Shown here: in pieces, positions 6,812-8,699 of the stretch | Layout: each line of letters opens with the position of its first letter | How positions within the stretch are numbered: position 1 is the first letter of the stretch | Source of the DNA: Chlamydiia bacterium | GTDB lineage: Bacteria > Chlamydiota > Chlamydiia > Chlamydiales > FEN-1388 | Length of the DNA: 8,699 nucleotides | Direction: 5' to 3' | NCBI GenBank assembly: GCA_028293095.1 | Contig: JAQGPK010000145.1 | Location: 1-8,699, forward strand | Made by a program: the position numbers and the translations under genes | Notes under the pieces: model-generated | Databases searched by the model: none | Told to the model about the DNA's origin: nothing | Seen by the model: only the letters and a program-made list of their open reading frames with translations

Positions 6812-6906
6812 GCCGGGGACCTTGTGGAATGATGCGCTCGAACCAGGTCAGGATCGGAAGGTAGCAGCCTTAAGAGCTTCACATCCTGTCATAAGATCTC
6901 TCCGGC
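6812..6906 (+). ncRNA. ffs: Signal recognition particle RNA, bacterial small (4.5S) type
   Basis: The conserved SRP domain IV apical region is clear: CCAGGTCAGGATCGGAAGG then TAGCAGCC (6843-6869). It has the GGAA tetraloop and the asymmetric and symmetric loops that bind the M domain of Ffh. Flanking helices support one long hairpin: GCTC (6836-6839) with GAGC (6874-6877), GATG (6831-6834) with CATC (6882-6885), CTTGTG (6821-6826) with CATAAG (6890-6895, one G-U), and the closing stem GCCGGGGA (6812-6819) with TCTCCGGC (6899-6906, one G-U). The length of about 95 nt fits the small form without an Alu domain. The RNA pairs with Ffh to target nascent membrane and secretory proteins. End positions are inferred from the closing stem. 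Confidence 0.96.
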
Positions 6907-6913
6907 TTTTTTT
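6899..6913 (+). terminator. Probable intrinsic terminator of the SRP RNA
   Basis: The G+C-rich 3' strand of the closing stem (6899-6906) is followed directly by seven T residues (6907-6913). This is the expected arrangement for a structured RNA that ends at its own helix. The last two T residues overlap the stop codon of the convergent gene (6912-6914). Confidence 0.55.
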
Positions 6914-8699
6914 AATAAATTTCTTTCGAAATTCCTAATAGTTCCTGAATTGAAATCTCTTTATTTTGCTGCGAAAGTGGTCTGTCAATAAAAAGTTTCA
7001 TCCAAATTTCAAGCACCAGAATGTTATACAAGATAAAAAATGTGCGCGTATCTTGTCGCTGCAAGAGTGTTTTTAAAAATGCATTTGAGATAAAGCCGCT
7101 TTCTACTAACAATCCACCTGTTAAAGATTGAAAAAGAGCTCTAATTTGAGGATGTTTGAGCCATGCATCAAACCTTGGGGGTTTTGGCGGCGCTATTTTT
7201 GTTTTTAAAAGATACTCAGGATAGGATGGCAAAACATCTGGACTTGCCCAGACTGCCTCACTTAAACTTGCAAAGAAGCTCAGGAGTTCTGTATCGATAA
7301 ATGGGGATTGAGATGCAATTCCAAAGTGCCTGGCAATTTTTGAACGACTCGTGTGAATTTTATCAATGACTTCAGTTTTCATGGTCAGATAAAACAAAGA
7401 AGCGGGCTCTGATCGTATTTTTGGTAAATGATAAAATTGGTGCAAAAACATATCAGGATGAAAAAGTTTTCCAAGCTCAGGCGATGCTTTAAGAAGCTCA
7501 TCTTGTGAAAGTAACCCCTTACTTTCTATGTACTGGAGCCGAGGATCTCTTTTTTGTGCTTTGCGAAGAAAAGAAAATGCAAGTTTAGGAGCAAGTGTTG
7601 CCAGAAGATCATAAAAGTGATCATAAAAGAGACTTTTTAATTTTGTAAGCCTTGTAGGGTGGAGTTTTGTCAGAATGTCTTGCTGAATGAGGGGAGTGGA
7701 GTAGTTGTAGAACTCAGCATCAAAGCCTGTATCGAAAAAGGGGATGAGATTGTGATTGCGGCAGAGTGATGCAAAATGCCATGTAGCGATTTCAAGGGGA
7801 TCTCCGAGTGGCATCTCTGTTGTCCAAATCATAGGAATAAGATCTTTGAGAAACATCTCTGGAGTGATGTTTACCATAGCATGATCTTCAAGGGCTATAT
7901 TGAGAGGTGAAAGAGAATCAAACTGGATGTTGAGGCTAGGAACAGGGGGTCTTTCTGTAGCATGTAAAAAAATTTCTTGAAGCGCTTTTGAGCCGGTTGA
8001 CCCATTCATTACAGCAGGACAGCCCTCTTCTTCATTACAGCGCAAAGAAACGGCTTCGGAAATGCGTGTAGTAATTTCTTTAAAAAGATCTTCCGATGCT
8101 TCAAAATGTCTCTCTTTGTTTTTAAAAAAAGAGGAGCTAAAGGAGGCAAAGGATTGAACTGCCATTTTTCCATCAAAAGAAAGCTTTAGGAAATAGCCTG
8201 GAAGAAGCTTATTGACGCCTTGTATAGGTGTTTTGTCTTGTGAGATATAGCCAAAGAAAAGGTAGTTTGCAAGTGAGTGTAAATCTGGTGCTGAGGCAAT
8301 TTGTCCCGTTGAGAGAAGGGCCTTTAAGGTACTGCTGATGAGGACAGCATGCGAGCTTGCAGACCAGTAGATTTCTTCGCCTCCAGTTCGGCTTCGAATA
8401 ACATAGAGCTCTTTTTTCTTCTGATCTAAAATGATGACGGCAAATTGGCCTTTTAAAAGAGGAAAAAGGGCAGTCCCAAGTGCATCAAAGCCTGCAATGA
8501 TGAGAGAAGTGTCGCTTTCTGAGAAGGTGCCATGACGTTCAAGAATTGCTTTTTTAAGCGCTTCTTTATGATAGAGTTTGCCTGTTATCGTAACTGCAAT
8601 ACCAGTACGCGCATCGAATGAGGAATTTTTAGAGGCCCCACCGATTGAGCAATTCTGACAGTGATGCAAGAGTGTTGCTGTAGCCTCTCCTAGAGGAGG
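6912..8699 (-). CDS. Asparagine-synthetase-like protein with degenerate active site (5' end beyond the window)
   Basis: The frame is open from the right edge to a TAA at 6912-6914. A TTG at 8669 gives 585 residues, but no stop lies upstream to the edge and no ATG is present, so the true start is probably outside. Numbering is from that TTG. Residues of about 20-175 match a glutamine-amidotransferase (class II) domain lacking its beginning: ITGKLYH in the NGEIYN position, ESDTS, LKGQFAVIILD, and STLKALL. The catalytic N-terminal Cys of AsnB is not visible. Residues of about 195-570 match the synthetase domain: PLGDPLEIATW, SRSKIARHFGIASQSPFID (441-459) and the C-terminal LEIW. The ATP-pyrophosphatase loop, normally SGGxDS, reads NGSTGS (222-227), and the later GxGxDE reads TGFDAE (314-319). 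Asparagine synthesis is therefore unlikely; it may be a pseudoenzyme or act on another substrate. The long intact frame argues against a decaying pseudogene. Confidence 0.85.
   Translation of the reverse strand, partial: PPLGEATATLLHHCQNCSIGGASKNSSFDARTGIAVTITGKLYHKEALKKAILERHGTFSESDTSLIIAGFDALGTALFPLLKGQFAVIILDQKKKELYVIRSRTGGEEIYWSASSHAVLISSTLKALLSTGQIASAPDLHSLANYLFFGYISQDKTPIQGVNKLLPGYFLKLSFDGKMAVQSFASFSSSFFKNKERHFEASEDLFKEITTRISEAVSLRCNEEEGCPAVMNGSTGSKALQEIFLHATERPPVPSLNIQFDSLSPLNIALEDHAMVNITPEMFLKDLIPMIWTTEMPLGDPLEIATWHFASLCRNHNLIPFFDTGFDAEFYNYSTPLIQQDILTKLHPTRLTKLKSLFYDHFYDLLATLAPKLAFSFLRKAQKRDPRLQYIESKGLLSQDELLKASPELGKLFHPDMFLHQFYHLPKIRSEPASLFYLTMKTEVIDKIHTSRSKIARHFGIASQSPFIDTELLSFFASLSEAVWASPDVLPSYPEYLLKTKIAPPKPPRFDAWLKHPQIRALFQSLTGGLLVESGFISNAFLKTLLQRQDTRTFFILYNILVLEIWMKLFIDRPLSQQNKEISIQELLGISKEIY

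Overview
The window looks like a chromosomal segment of an AT-leaning (roughly 40% G+C) Gram-negative-type bacterium. The gene style suggests a chlamydia-like or other host-associated lineage: short orphan proteins, a poly-serine protein, a two-domain GH3 enzyme and sparse intergenic DNA. There is no phylogenetic marker apart from the SRP RNA, so the lineage is an inference with low to moderate confidence. No phage, transposase, CRISPR or tRNA was seen.

Layout. Positions 1-213 hold the possible 3' end of an unidentified Cys-rich reading frame. A plus-strand block follows: an orphan poly-Ser protein (307-1011), a NagZ-like glycoside hydrolase family 3 enzyme (1136-2743) and a small orphan protein with one hydrophobic segment (2821-3318), the last behind a near-consensus sigma-70 promoter. 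A convergent minus-strand pair comes next: a NUDIX hydrolase (4861 to 4409) that overlaps by ATGA the start of a BioD-like P-loop/DRTGG protein (4412 to 3333). Divergent from that pair are a helical orphan protein (5004-5618) and, 9 nt later, a two-domain GNAT acetyltransferase (5628-6479). The 6480-6811 gap contains a 149-bp inverted-repeat element. After it comes the 4.5S-type SRP RNA (about 6812-6906), whose T-run touches the stop codon of a convergent asparagine-synthetase-like gene that is open to the right edge of the window.

How the genes work together. The only strongly coupled pair is NUDIX plus BioD-like/DRTGG, through a 4-nt overlap; the orphan/GNAT pair is probably one transcript. 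The GH3 enzyme fits cell-wall amino-sugar recycling. SRP RNA serves co-translational membrane targeting. The rest appear to be independent units. The most unusual items are the asparagine-synthetase-like protein with a destroyed ATP-pyrophosphatase loop, the inverted-repeat element built from 9-nt CACAGAG units, and a strong ribosome binding site feeding a 3-codon ORF in frame with the downstream gene.
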